Positions 1 to 8,158 of a stretch of 64,000 nucleotides of DNA are shown piece by piece. Below the pieces are notes generated by a model. The model did no database searches. It was not told the origin of the DNA and was given only the letters and a program-made list of their open reading frames with translations. Position 1 is the stretch's first letter. Every line of letters starts with the position of its first letter. The stretch spans positions 2,680,501-2,744,500 of the forward strand of contig NZ_CP108455.1 in NCBI RefSeq assembly GCF_036241575.1. The letters run 5' to 3'. The stretch comes from Streptomyces sp. NBC_01267. Lineage in GTDB: Bacteria; Actinomycetota; Actinomycetes; Streptomycetales; Streptomycetaceae. Made by a program: the position numbers and the translations under genes.

Positions 1-57
1 TTCGGCACCGACGGCACGCACCACGCCGGTGAGCACACGGACGGACACCATGCGTGA
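1..57 (+). CDS. 3' end of an upstream gene (partial)
   Basis: Frame 1 is open from the first base and stops at TGA 55-57, giving an 18-residue tail rich in His, Gly and Asp. It is followed 23 nt later by a very strong inverted repeat that would terminate a plus-strand gene here. The rest of the gene lies to the left of the window, so no function can be given. The reading frame is an inference from the stop position and the following terminator only. Confidence 0.3.
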   Translation, partial: FGTDGTHHAGEHTDGHHA

Positions 58-79
58 CCACTCCCCGGGGCAGCCACCC

Positions 80-130
80 GCACATGTGGAGAGGCGCCCG
101 GCAGTCTGCCGGGCGCCTCTCCACATGTGC
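80..130. terminator. Bidirectional terminator stem-loop
   Basis: A perfect 25-bp inverted repeat: arms 80-104 and 106-130 with only T105 between them. It lies between the plus-strand stop at 57 and the minus-strand stop at 148, exactly where a shared terminator of two convergent genes belongs. There is no U-tract, as is common in high-GC actinomycetes. Confidence 0.8.
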
Positions 131-147
131 GATGTCCAGCCCTCGGC

Positions 148-816
148 TCACCCCTTGGGCACGCCCGTGAGGTAGGCGGAGACGACCACATTCGCGGTGT
201 ACGCCTGCGCCGTACGGTCGAACGAGCCGCCGCAGGTGATCAGCCTCAGCTCGGCGCGGCCGTGCTCGCGCGGCCCGTACGCCTTCTTCGCGTCGAAGTG
301 GCTGCGCTGGAAGACCTGGACGTCGTCGACGGTGTACTCGGTGATCGAGCCGTCGGTGGCCGTCACGCGGACCTTCTCCCCCGGGCGGACCGCGCTCAGG
401 CTGTAGAAGACGGCCTTCCGGGTGTCGGTGTCGACGTGGCCGACCAGCAGTGCGGCACCGACGGCACCCGGGCGGGTACCGCCGTCGAACCAGCCGACGG
501 TGTTCGGGGTGGCGAACGACGGCGGATCGACGGCCCCGTGACCGTCGAGCCCCCGGGGGACGATCGGGGCGGCGATGCCCACCGAGGGAATCTCCACCCG
601 CCGCGGCTCCGCGCCCTTGAGGGGATCGTGGGCGGGGGGCAGCCGGACACCCAGCGGGCGGCCGACCGCGGCGACGTCACCGGTCTTCGGCCCCGAGCTG
701 AGCTCCGGTCCGTTGGTGATCTGACGGCCCCAGAGCCAGAGCCCGAGCAGCAGCACGGCCCAGGCCACACCGGTCAGGAACCGGCCCGCCCCCGGCGAAG
801 AGCTCCCGGACGCCAT
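148..816 (-). CDS. Class F sortase
   Basis: Predicted membrane-anchored cysteine transpeptidase of 222 residues acting at the outer face of the cytoplasmic membrane. One N-terminal membrane segment (about residues 13-32, AWAVLLLGLWLW) is followed by a linker and the sortase barrel. The three catalytic residues are visible: His in LLVGHVDT, Cys in LITCGG and a downstream Arg in FDRTAQ. LITCGG, rather than the TLTTC of class E, together with the short length, fits class F. It follows the 819-1364 gene with a 2-nt gap, so the two are co-transcribed and the neighbour is its likely partner or substrate. The substrate motif of class F enzymes is not clearly visible in that partner. Confidence 0.88.
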   Translation of the reverse strand: MASGSSSPGAGRFLTGVAWAVLLLGLWLWGRQITNGPELSSGPKTGDVAAVGRPLGVRLPPAHDPLKGAEPRRVEIPSVGIAAPIVPRGLDGHGAVDPPSFATPNTVGWFDGGTRPGAVGAALLVGHVDTDTRKAVFYSLSAVRPGEKVRVTATDGSITEYTVDDVQVFQRSHFDAKKAYGPREHGRAELRLITCGGSFDRTAQAYTANVVVSAYLTGVPKG

Positions 817-818
817 GA

Positions 819-1364
819 TCAGGCGTTGTTGCGCCGACGGCGGACGCTACGGCCGGCCACCGCTACGGCGGCGATCCCGGCGAGCACCAGGCCGACGAGG
901 GTGTGCCGCGTTCCGGGGGCGTCCTCCTGGGCGGCGACCGTGGCGGTCGCACCGCCACCCGCGTGCACGGGCGCGGTGGGCGTGGTGATGGGCATGGGCC
1001 GGTGGCCGTCCTGGTTCTGCCGTACGACGGTGATCCGGCCGGTGACGACGCTGCCCCTGCACTTGACCTGGACGGTGTAGTCCCTGGACTCGGCGTCGGC
1101 GCGGATCCTCGCCTCGGCGTACATGGCGCCTTTGTCGGCGGCGGGTGCGAATTCGGCCCGTGAGTCGAAGGCGTCCGAGGTGCCGAAGGGCTTACCGCTG
1201 CCGCACCGCACTCTGAGGTCCACCTCCTCGCCGGGAGCGATGACGGAAGGGCTGACCGTGACCGTTCCTGAGGACCCCTCGCCCGGTGCGGCGATGGCGG
1301 TCGCGGGCAGCAGGGCAGCCGCAGCCGCCGTGGCGGCACAGAGAGTGATGGATATCAAACGCAT
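819..1364 (-). CDS. Secreted protein with C-terminal membrane anchor, sortase-associated
   Basis: A 181-residue exported protein. Residues 1-26 form a Sec-type signal peptide (basic start, Ala-rich core, AIAA cleavage region). The middle is a small beta-rich domain with two cysteines (VRCGSG and VKCRGS), likely disulfide-bonded. The C-terminus has a hydrophobic stretch (LVGLVLAGIAAVAVAG) ending in a basic RRRR tail. This is the layout of a sortase substrate, but no clean LPXTG or LAXTG motif precedes the membrane segment; APGT is the nearest match. It is the first gene of an operon with the class F sortase 2 nt downstream. I do not recognise a named family. It could simply be a type I membrane protein. 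Confidence 0.75.
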   Translation of the reverse strand: MRLISITLCAATAAAAALLPATAIAAPGEGSSGTVTVSPSVIAPGEEVDLRVRCGSGKPFGTSDAFDSRAEFAPAADKGAMYAEARIRADAESRDYTVQVKCRGSVVTGRITVVRQNQDGHRPMPITTPTAPVHAGGGATATVAAQEDAPGTRHTLVGLVLAGIAAVAVAGRSVRRRRNNA

Positions 1365-1502
1365 GGTGAACCTCCTGTTCGAAGGTTCACGTCTCCGGGC
1401 CCGCTCCGCATCCCGGGCGATCCGTACGGGCGTGCGACCGGGGCTTCGGCCGGTGGCCCGTACGGCTGCGCGCGCGGCGTTCCGTACGGGCCGGTGACCG
1501 GG

Positions 1503-2282
1503 TCAGATCCGGTCGACCAGGTCGGCAATCGAGTTAACGACGGTGGTCGGCCGGTACGGGTAGCGGTCGATGTCGCCCTTCGCGGTCAGGCCGGTGAGCA
1601 CCAGGAAGGTCTCCATCCCGGCCTCCAGTCCCGCGAGTACGTCCGTGTCCATCCGGTCACCGATCATGGCGGAGGTCTCGGAGTGGGCGCCGATGGCGTT
1701 GAGTCCGGTCCGCATCATCAGCGGGTTCGGCTTGCCGACGAAGTACGGGTCCTTGCCGGTGGCCTTGGTGATGAGCGCGGCGACGGACCCGGTGGCGGGC
1801 AGCGCGCCCTCGGGCGACGGGCCGGTGTTGTCGGGGTTGGTGGCGATGAACCGCGCCCCGTTGTTGATCAGGCGGATCGCCTTCGTCAACGCCTCGAACG
1901 AGTAGGTCCGGGTCTCGCCCAGGATCACGAAGTCGGGGTCGGAGTCCGTGAGGACGTAACCGGCTTCGTGCAGCGCCGTGGTCAGCCCGGCCTCACCGAT
2001 GACGTAGGCGGTACCGCCGGGGTGCTGGTTGTCCAGGAACTTGGCGGTCGCCAGGGCGGAGGTCCAGATGTTCTCGACGGGGACTTCGAGACCGATGCGC
2101 TTCAGCCGGACGTGCAGGTCCCGGGCCGTGTAGATCGAGTTGTTGGTCAGCACCAGGAAGGGGCGGCCGGCCTCCCGAAGACGCTCGATGAAGGCGTCGG
2201 CTCCCGGAACGGGGACGCCCTCGTGCATCAGCACGCCGTCCATGTCGGTGAGCCACGATTCGATGGGCTTGCGCTCTGTCAT
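1503..2282 (-). CDS. HAD-superfamily (NagD-like) phosphatase
   Basis: Cytoplasmic HAD hydrolase of subfamily IIA, 259 residues, a normal length for NagD/AraL-type phosphatases. All four HAD motifs are visible: DMDGVL near the N-terminus (nucleophile and acid/base Asp), VLTNNS (motif II), the lysine in VGKPNP (motif III) and MIGDRMDTD (motif IV, metal binding). The large C2 cap lies between motifs II and III. Likely substrates are sugar phosphates or nucleotide monophosphates; sequence alone does not decide. It stands alone, with about 240 nt to the next upstream gene on the same strand. Confidence 0.88.
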   Translation of the reverse strand: MTERKPIESWLTDMDGVLMHEGVPVPGADAFIERLREAGRPFLVLTNNSIYTARDLHVRLKRIGLEVPVENIWTSALATAKFLDNQHPGGTAYVIGEAGLTTALHEAGYVLTDSDPDFVILGETRTYSFEALTKAIRLINNGARFIATNPDNTGPSPEGALPATGSVAALITKATGKDPYFVGKPNPLMMRTGLNAIGAHSETSAMIGDRMDTDVLAGLEAGMETFLVLTGLTAKGDIDRYPYRPTTVVNSIADLVDRI

Positions 2283-2522
2283 GAGTTCGGACTCCTGGCG
2301 ACTGGCGACTCGGCGGGGCGATCACCCGGTGCCGCCGACGGGGCGGAGGCTCCGGGATCACCATCTTATTCATTCCTTCACACCGGCTCCGTCGCCAGAG
2401 TGGGGAAGGAGACCGCTCCTTGATACGGCGCGGCAGCTGCCCGCCTGCGCGGAGGGGCACGCGGCGGGCAGCCACCGGACCATCGGCGATCCCGGGCCGT
2501 GCGGTCGCCGTGCGGTCTCGGA

Positions 2523-4013
2523 CTAGGTGGTGATCTTGACCCCGTCGACGGTCCAGAACCAGTTGTTGCCGCCCGTGTAGCGGAACCGCACCTGCGCGGT
2601 GGAGACGCCGCGCGGCACCTGGAGCGTGAGGGTCTCGGTGCGGGACGAGGTGTCGGTGGTGTACGTCTTCACGCTCACCGGGGTCCCGCCGCCGTAGCTG
2701 ACCAGCACCTCGCCCTGCTGCGGGGCCTCCTGGCGGTAGTACGTCGTGTACGTGAGGGTCGCCGTGCGCCCGCCCGTGACCCGGAAGGCCGGGCTGATCA
2801 GGGTCGAGTCGAAGGTGCCCGTGAAGGTCTTGTCGGACCACTCGTCCCCGTCGGCGACCGCGAAGACGCCCCGGGCCCGCACGTTGGACTCGCGCTGCTG
2901 GTCGCGCTCGGCGGCGGTCCAGAACTCGTCGGTGGTGAAGGACCAGCCGCGCCATTCGGTGACGCCGCCGGTGCCCATCGCGCTGTTGTCGATGGACCAG
3001 CCGGGCGGCGGGGTGTGGGTGAAGCCGATGACACCGGCGCCGATGCCGGTCTCGTCGACCGGGCCCTGGAGTTGGGGGCGCAGCGCGTCGAAGGCGTCGT
3101 CGCCGGGCTGCTGGAGGGGGCGGCCGTCGAGGTTCCAGGCCGGGTCGACGGCGATGCCGAGGTGGGCGAGCGCGGAGGCCGCGACGTCCGGCATCCTGAT
3201 GTCGTAGCGGACCGAACCGGCGCTGATCCCGGGCCCGTCGGCGATCAGGAAGGTCTGCCGTTCCTGCCAGCTGGAGCCGCCGTGGCCGCCGGGGTCGGTG
3301 TGGCCGTGGTCGGCGGTGACCATGATCAGCCAGTCCTCGGAGCCGTAGCTCTTACGGGACTTGACCGCTGCGACGAACTGTCCGACGGAGTCGTCCACGG
3401 CGTGGATCGCGTCGAGGTACTGCTGGCTGGCGGCGCCGTGCTCGTGGCCCGCCTCGTCCACGCCGTCGAGCTGGACGAAGAGCGCGTCGGAGTCACCGGT
3501 GGCGAGCTGGGTGACGAGGCGGGAGGTGGTCCCGGTGTCGTACTCGGCGCTGGGGGTGTTGACCCGGGTGTCCACCTTCGAGGAGAAGACGGTGGTGGTG
3601 ATCGGGTTCCAGGAGGCGATGGCGTACGTGTTCAGCGTGGGCTTCACCGTCTCGATCCGGGTCATGAAGTCCGGGTACTGGGCGAAGTTCTGGCCGGTGA
3701 AGTTGTTGTCCATCACGTGGTGCTTGTCCGGCCAGACACCCGTGATGATCGTCGACCAGCCGGGGCCGGAGAGCGTGGGGGCGAACGGGTTGGCGTACAG
3801 CGGGCTGGCGGCGGTGAGACCGGCGGCCATCAGGGCGCCGAGGTGCGGTGCGTCGGCGACCTTGATCTTGCTGAGCAGGGTGCCGTCCAGGCCTATGACC
3901 AGGACCTTCGGTGTCCGGGCTCTCGCCTGCGCGACCGTGGCGAGGGGACCCGCGGCGACGGCGATGGCGGCGGCGCCGACGAGGAGGGAGCGGCGTGACA
4001 GCTGCGAGGACAC
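2523..4013 (-). CDS. Secreted alkaline-phosphatase-superfamily phosphodiesterase/phosphatase
   Basis: 496-residue exported metalloenzyme of the type I phosphodiesterase/nucleotide pyrophosphatase branch of the alkaline phosphatase superfamily. SRRSLLVGAAA at the N-terminus is a twin-arginine signal. Metal-site segments are visible: VIGLDGT, the nucleophile region SGPGWSTIITG, LDGVDEAGHEHG and VTADHGH. After about residue 310 there is an extra beta-rich domain of about 180 residues that looks like a carbohydrate- or surface-binding module. The start is GTG at 4013 with GGAGG 5 nt upstream. A 16-bp box shared with the phosphonate operon lies about 65 nt upstream, which suggests phosphorus-linked control. 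A role in releasing phosphate or phosphonate from organic esters is inference; PhnA-type phosphonoacetate hydrolases belong to the same superfamily. Confidence 0.85.
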   Translation of the reverse strand: MSSQLSRRSLLVGAAAIAVAAGPLATVAQARARTPKVLVIGLDGTLLSKIKVADAPHLGALMAAGLTAASPLYANPFAPTLSGPGWSTIITGVWPDKHHVMDNNFTGQNFAQYPDFMTRIETVKPTLNTYAIASWNPITTTVFSSKVDTRVNTPSAEYDTGTTSRLVTQLATGDSDALFVQLDGVDEAGHEHGAASQQYLDAIHAVDDSVGQFVAAVKSRKSYGSEDWLIMVTADHGHTDPGGHGGSSWQERQTFLIADGPGISAGSVRYDIRMPDVAASALAHLGIAVDPAWNLDGRPLQQPGDDAFDALRPQLQGPVDETGIGAGVIGFTHTPPPGWSIDNSAMGTGGVTEWRGWSFTTDEFWTAAERDQQRESNVRARGVFAVADGDEWSDKTFTGTFDSTLISPAFRVTGGRTATLTYTTYYRQEAPQQGEVLVSYGGGTPVSVKTYTTDTSSRTETLTLQVPRGVSTAQVRFRYTGGNNWFWTVDGVKITT

Positions 4014-4039
4014 GTAAACCTCCGGTGAGGGACGGGGCA

Positions 4040-4073
4040 GCTCAACGCCCCTGCCGCAGCAGGGGCGTTGAGC
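4040..4073 (-). terminator. Hairpin between the phosphonate operon and the phosphatase gene
   Basis: Perfect 15-bp inverted repeat (arms 4040-4054 and 4059-4073, loop CGCA). It lies 172 nt after the stop of the binding-protein gene, so it could end that operon. It also lies between the 4078-4093 box and the phosphatase ribosome site, so in a transcript starting at the box it would be a leader hairpin. Both roles are possible. Confidence 0.6.
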
Positions 4074-4075
4074 GA

Positions 4076-4093
4076 GGGACTAGACCCGTTATC
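4076..4093 (-). promoter_or_regulatory. Candidate GntR-family operator (copy 1)
   Basis: Contains GGGACTAGACCC, a near-palindrome around CTAG, inside the 16-bp string GACTAGACCCGTTATC. The identical 16 bases recur at 10043-10058 in front of the phosphonate operon. CTAG-centred palindromes of the TGGTCTAGACCA type are the known sites of HutC-class GntR regulators such as DasR, and the local regulator (10094-10855) is of that class. It lies 63-80 nt upstream of the phosphatase start. Confidence 0.6.
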
Positions 4094-4244
4094 TTTTCGC
4101 AACAGATCGCTGATCGCCAGGCTTGTGCGGTGAAGTTCTTCCGAACGCCCAGTTGCGGTTCTCACCGGCGCCCGGTCGGGGCTCTTCCCCCGGCGCCCGG
4201 TCGGCGCTCTTCCCCTGCGCTCAGCTGTCGGTCTCCCCCGGAGT

Positions 4245-5303
4245 TCAGCTGTGCGTGGCCGACTTCCAGTCGCTGACGTACGACGTCAGGTTCTTGGAGA
4301 CGTCGTCCCAGTCCGGCGCGAAGACCTCGACGCCCTTCATCAGAGCGCTGAGCGCGGTCGCGTTGGCGTCGGTCGCCTTGACGTCCTGACGGGCGGAGAA
4401 GCCGCCGCCGATCTCGCTGACCTGCTTCTGGGCCTGCTCGGCGAGCATGAAGTCGAGCAGCTTCTTGCCGTTGGCGGAGTGCGGGGCCTTGCTGACCAGA
4501 CCGGCCGCGTACGGCAGGGCGAAGGTGGTGGGCTTGCCGCCGGCCTTCGCGGGGAACCAGATGCCGAGGTTCGGCATGGTCTTGGACTGGGCGTAGTTCA
4601 TCTGGACATCGCCGTTGGCGGCCAGGATCTCGCCCTTGTCGACCTTCGGCGCGAGCTTGCCGGTGGAGGCGGACGGGCCGACGTTGTTGGCCTGGAGCTT
4701 GCCCAGGTAGGCCATCGCCGCTTCCTTGGAGCCGAAGTCGTGCATGGCCTTGATGACGACGGCGGTGCCGTCGCCCGCGACGCCCGGAGTGGAGTACTGG
4801 AGCTTGTTCTTGTACTTCCCGTCGAGCAGTTCGTCCCAGGTGGCGGGGGCCGTCTTCAACTCCTTCTTGTTGTAGACGAAGCCGAAGAAGTTGTTGACGA
4901 CCGAGGTCCAGGTGCCGTCGGCGGCCTTGTCGGCGCCGGAGACCTGGTCGGAGCCCTTGGGCGCGTACTTCTGCAGCAGCCCCTTGGAGTCGGCCTGCTG
5001 GATGAACGGCGGGAGCGTGACGAGCACGTCGGCCTGGGTGTTGGACTTCTCGCGGGCCGCGCGCTGCACGACCTCGCCCGAGCCGCCCTCGACGTACTTG
5101 ACCTTGATGCCGGTCTGCTTCTCGAAGTCCTTGAAGACCTGGTCGTACCAGCCGTCGTTGTTCTCGCCCTTGAGGCCGTCGGCGCTGTAGACGGTGACGA
5201 CCTTGGCGTCGGACGCGGCGGAGGAACCACCGCAGGCGGACAGGGAGCCGGCGAGCACCAGGGCTCCGGCGACGGCGGCGATCGGCTTGATGTGGCTGCG
5301 CAT
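4245..5303 (-). CDS. ABC transporter substrate-binding lipoprotein, 2-aminoethylphosphonate type
   Basis: 352-residue extracellular solute receptor. The N-terminus is a lipoprotein signal with lipobox LSACGG, so it is anchored to the outer face of the membrane by the Cys. The body is a type II periplasmic-binding fold of the iron/AEP family, starting VVTVYSADGL, with features such as GGSGEVVQR, FVYNKKEL and a C-terminal FAPDWD segment. It is the last gene of the operon; the permeases and ATPase are directly upstream and a PhnX-like hydrolase and aminophosphonate oxidase start the unit. This context, rather than any single residue, makes 2-aminoethylphosphonate or a close analogue the probable ligand instead of iron(III) or thiamine. 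Confidence 0.85.
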   Translation of the reverse strand: MRSHIKPIAAVAGALVLAGSLSACGGSSAASDAKVVTVYSADGLKGENNDGWYDQVFKDFEKQTGIKVKYVEGGSGEVVQRAAREKSNTQADVLVTLPPFIQQADSKGLLQKYAPKGSDQVSGADKAADGTWTSVVNNFFGFVYNKKELKTAPATWDELLDGKYKNKLQYSTPGVAGDGTAVVIKAMHDFGSKEAAMAYLGKLQANNVGPSASTGKLAPKVDKGEILAANGDVQMNYAQSKTMPNLGIWFPAKAGGKPTTFALPYAAGLVSKAPHSANGKKLLDFMLAEQAQKQVSEIGGGFSARQDVKATDANATALSALMKGVEVFAPDWDDVSKNLTSYVSDWKSATHS

Positions 5304-5345
5304 AACGTGTCGTTTCTCCTGAAAGTCTGGTGAGGTCAGCCCGGG

Positions 5346-6143
5346 TCAGCGGTAGGAAGCCCGGGTGCGGATGCGGGAGACGGCGAACAGGACCAGCAGG
5401 GTCGCCGCCATGAGGACCACGGCGACCGCCGCGCCCGTGAAGAGCGAGCCGCGGTCGGTGGCCGCGAAGATCTGCACGGGGAGCGGTGTCCAGTCGGGCG
5501 GGTAGAGCATCATCGTGGCGCTCAACTCCCCCATGGACAGGGCGAAGCAGAGCCCGGCCGCCGCTGTCAGGGACGGCAGCAGCAGGGGCAGCCTGACCCG
5601 CCACAGGACGTACGCGGGACGGGCGCCCAGTGATGCCGCCGCCTGCTCGTACACCGGGTCGAGACGCAGGATGGCAGCCGAAACCGACTGGTGGGCGAAC
5701 GCCGTGACAAGAATGGTGTGCGCCAGGATCACGATCGTGGACGTGCCGTTGAGCAGCACCGGCGGTTTGCTGAACGCCACGAGCACGGCGAGGCCGACGA
5801 CCACCGAGGGCACGGCGACCGGCAGCATGAACAGCGCGTCCATGAACCGCCGTCCGCGCTTCTTCAGTGCGGCCCCGGCGAGCGCCGCCCAGGTCCCCAC
5901 GGTCAGGGCGAGCAGGCTGGCGCTGACCGCGGTGATCAGGCTGGTGGTGAGCGCCTGGAGGGAGTCGCCGCTGGTGGCCGCCGCGTAGTGGTGCAGGGTC
6001 GGGCCCGAGGGGAAGGCGCCGGACCAGTTGGTGGCGAACGAGGCCAGCAGGATCACCAGCAGCGGCAGCGCGAACAGCGGCAGGAAGAGCGCGGCGAAGA
6101 GGACCCAGGTGGCCCACTTCCCGGTACGGCTATGCACCAGCAC
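5346..6143 (-). CDS. ABC transporter permease 2 (aminophosphonate importer)
   Basis: About 265-residue inner-membrane subunit with six predicted membrane spans. The cytoplasmic EAA loop is visible in EQAAASLGARPAYVLWRVRLPLL, whose A-A-x-S-L-G-A core contacts the ATPase. The reading frame overlaps the end of the upstream permease: GTG codons at 6143 and 6137 both precede its stop at 6130, so the genes are translationally coupled; 6143 is chosen but 6137 is equally possible. With the 6130-7035 permease it would form the membrane pore of the importer. The PhnV-type second permease position is assigned from gene order. Confidence 0.85.
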   Translation of the reverse strand: MLVHSRTGKWATWVLFAALFLPLFALPLLVILLASFATNWSGAFPSGPTLHHYAAATSGDSLQALTTSLITAVSASLLALTVGTWAALAGAALKKRGRRFMDALFMLPVAVPSVVVGLAVLVAFSKPPVLLNGTSTIVILAHTILVTAFAHQSVSAAILRLDPVYEQAAASLGARPAYVLWRVRLPLLLPSLTAAAGLCFALSMGELSATMMLYPPDWTPLPVQIFAATDRGSLFTGAAVAVVLMAATLLVLFAVSRIRTRASYR

Positions 6144-7035
6144 GGCGGGCCACCATCCGGTAGAGGGAGTAGAGGCCGACGGAGATCGCCACATTGACGA
6201 CGGCGACCACACAGGCGGCCGGGTAGTCGGATTCGAGGATCGCCTTGCCGTACACGAGCATCGGCAGGGTCGTGACGCCCTTGGCGCCCGTGAAGAGCAC
6301 GATGCCGAATTCGTTGAGGCACATCACCAGGACGAGGCTGCCGCCGGCGGCGAGCGCGGGAAGCGCCTCGGGCAGGATGACCCGCCGGACGATCCGGCCC
6401 GGTCCGGCGCCCAGCGACGAGGCGACCTCCAGTTGCGCGGTGTCGAGCTGCGAGAAGGCGGCGAGCAGCGGGCGCATCACGAACGGGGTGAAGTAGGTGA
6501 TCTCCGCGAGGAGGACACCCCAGGGCGTGGTGAGGAACTGGAAGGGGCCGCTGCCCCCGCCGGTGATGTCCGTCCAGACGCCGTTGGCCATGCCGACCGA
6601 GCCGTAGACGAAGAGCAGCGCGAGGGTGATCAGGAAGGACGGGAAGGAGAGGAAGACGTCGATGAACCGGGCGACGGCCTTCCCGCCGGGGAAGGGCACG
6701 AAGGCGATCACCACGGCGAGCACGAAGCCGAGGACGAGACAGCCGACGGTCGCCCCGACGGCCAGCCAGACGGTGGTGGTCAGTGCCTCGCGGAACGCGT
6801 CGGAGGCGAAGACCTGGGTGTACGGGGTGAAGGAGGTGCCGCCCGTGTCCGGGGTGACGGACTGCTGGACGACGAGGGCGAGCGGGTAGAGGAAGACCAG
6901 CGCGAGGACGGCGACGGGTGGCAGCGCCCAGATCCAGCGCGGGACCGAACGGGACCTGCCCGGGGCGGTGTCGGTGGGGTCGGTGGGGTCGCCGGTGTCG
7001 GTGTCGGCGGCCGGGACCGCGGTCGCGCTAGCCAT
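6130..7035 (-). CDS. ABC transporter permease 1 (aminophosphonate importer)
   Basis: 301-residue membrane protein with a hydrophilic Asp/Thr-rich N-terminal tail followed by about six membrane segments. The EAA loop reads EVASSLGAGPGRIVRRVILPEA, typical of binding-protein-dependent permeases. The N-terminal third contains the long first periplasmic loop usual for PhnU/PotB-like permeases. The start overlaps the end of the ATPase gene by 8 nt and its end overlaps the second permease, so expression is coupled. It forms the pore with the second permease. Confidence 0.86.
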   Translation of the reverse strand: MASATAVPAADTDTGDPTDPTDTAPGRSRSVPRWIWALPPVAVLALVFLYPLALVVQQSVTPDTGGTSFTPYTQVFASDAFREALTTTVWLAVGATVGCLVLGFVLAVVIAFVPFPGGKAVARFIDVFLSFPSFLITLALLFVYGSVGMANGVWTDITGGGSGPFQFLTTPWGVLLAEITYFTPFVMRPLLAAFSQLDTAQLEVASSLGAGPGRIVRRVILPEALPALAAGGSLVLVMCLNEFGIVLFTGAKGVTTLPMLVYGKAILESDYPAACVVAVVNVAISVGLYSLYRMVARRAGA

Positions 7036-8158
7036 CCGAGACCCCGGCCATCGCGTCGGCCGTACTGCTCGGTGCTTCCGCCGCCCCGGTCGCGCGGCTC
7101 GGTGCCCCTGCCGTCACGTCGGCCGACAGGAGTACCGCGTCGTCCGCGGCGAAGTGCAGGGTCACCTCGTCGCCCAGCGCCGGGGTCTCCCGCAGTTCGC
7201 GTACGTCCGCCTTGAGGTCGTGGCCGCCCACGTCGACCAGCAGCCGGTGGGTGGAGCCGCGCCACTGGACCTCGGTGATCCTGCCGCGCAGGGCGTTGGG
7301 GCCCTCGCCGAGTCCGACCAGGTGGGGGCGGACACACAGGGTGGCGGTGGCTCCGTCGGCCGCGCCGTCCGTGTCGCTCACCGCGAGTTCCGTACCGGCG
7401 AAGGAGACTCCCCCGGCGCGGACGGTGACCGGCAGCAGGTTCGCGTTGCCGACGAACGAGGCGGTGAATTCGGTGCGCGGGCGGCGGTAGAGCTCCTGCG
7501 GGGTGCCGCAGTCCTGGAGGCGGGCCCGGTCCATCACGGCGATGCGGTCCGCGAGGGTGAGCGCCTCGACCTGGTCGTGGGTGACGTACAGGATCGAGAC
7601 GTCGGGCAACTCCCGGTGCAGCCGGGCCAGTTCGGCGAGCATCCCGGACCTGAGCTGGGCGTCGAGTGCGGAGAGCGGCTCGTCGAGCAGCAGCACGCCG
7701 GGCCGGATGGCCAGGGCCCGTGCGATGGCGACGCGCTGCTGCTGGCCGCCGGAGAGTTCGCGCGGGTAGCGCTTGGCGTACGCGGCCATGCCGGTCATGG
7801 CGAGGGCTTCCCCGACCCGGGCCGGGATCTCGCCCTTGGCGACCTTCTGGGCCTTGAGCCCGAAGGCGACGTTGTCCTCGACCCGCATGTGCGGGAAGAG
7901 CGCGTACTGCTGGACGACCATGCCGATGCCGCGCCGGTGCGGGGGCAGCGCGGTGACGTCGCGGCCCCCGATGAACACCCGCCCGGCGGCCGGCTGGACG
8001 AATCCGGCGACGGCGCGCAGAGCGGTGGTCTTGCCGGAGCCCGACGGGCCGAGCAGGGCCATGACCTCGCCCGGCTCGACCGTCAGGTCCAGGGAGTCGA
8101 GGACGGTGTTCCCGCCGTACGCGACCGAGACCCCGTCGAAGCGGATACCGCTGGTCAT
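7028..8158 (-). CDS. ABC transporter ATP-binding protein (aminophosphonate importer)
   Basis: 376-residue cytoplasmic ATPase of the importer. Walker A GPSGSGKTT, Q-loop VVQQYALFPH, signature LSGGQQQR, Walker B VLLLDEPLSALD and H-loop VTHDQ are all intact. After about residue 240 there is a C-terminal TOBE-type regulatory domain (RGRITEVQWRGS) as in PhnT/PotA-class ATPases. It starts at ATG 8158 and overlaps the stop of the PhnX-like gene by 4 nt. The C-terminal 35 residues are Ala/Ser-rich and probably disordered. Confidence 0.92.
   Translation of the reverse strand: MTSGIRFDGVSVAYGGNTVLDSLDLTVEPGEVMALLGPSGSGKTTALRAVAGFVQPAAGRVFIGGRDVTALPPHRRGIGMVVQQYALFPHMRVEDNVAFGLKAQKVAKGEIPARVGEALAMTGMAAYAKRYPRELSGGQQQRVAIARALAIRPGVLLLDEPLSALDAQLRSGMLAELARLHRELPDVSILYVTHDQVEALTLADRIAVMDRARLQDCGTPQELYRRPRTEFTASFVGNANLLPVTVRAGGVSFAGTELAVSDTDGAADGATATLCVRPHLVGLGEGPNALRGRITEVQWRGSTHRLLVDVGGHDLKADVRELRETPALGDEVTLHFAADDAVLLSADVTAGAPSRATGAAEAPSSTADAMAGVSDG

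Noticed and set aside
819..1364. LPXTG sorting signal in the sortase F partner
   Set aside because: No LPxTG or LAxTG precedes the C-terminal helix; APGT is too weak to be called.
4162..6117. A 651-codon minus-strand open frame overlapping the binding protein and permease in another frame
   Set aside because: Arg/Gly-rich nonsense translation; the alternative frames encode well-recognised ABC subunits.
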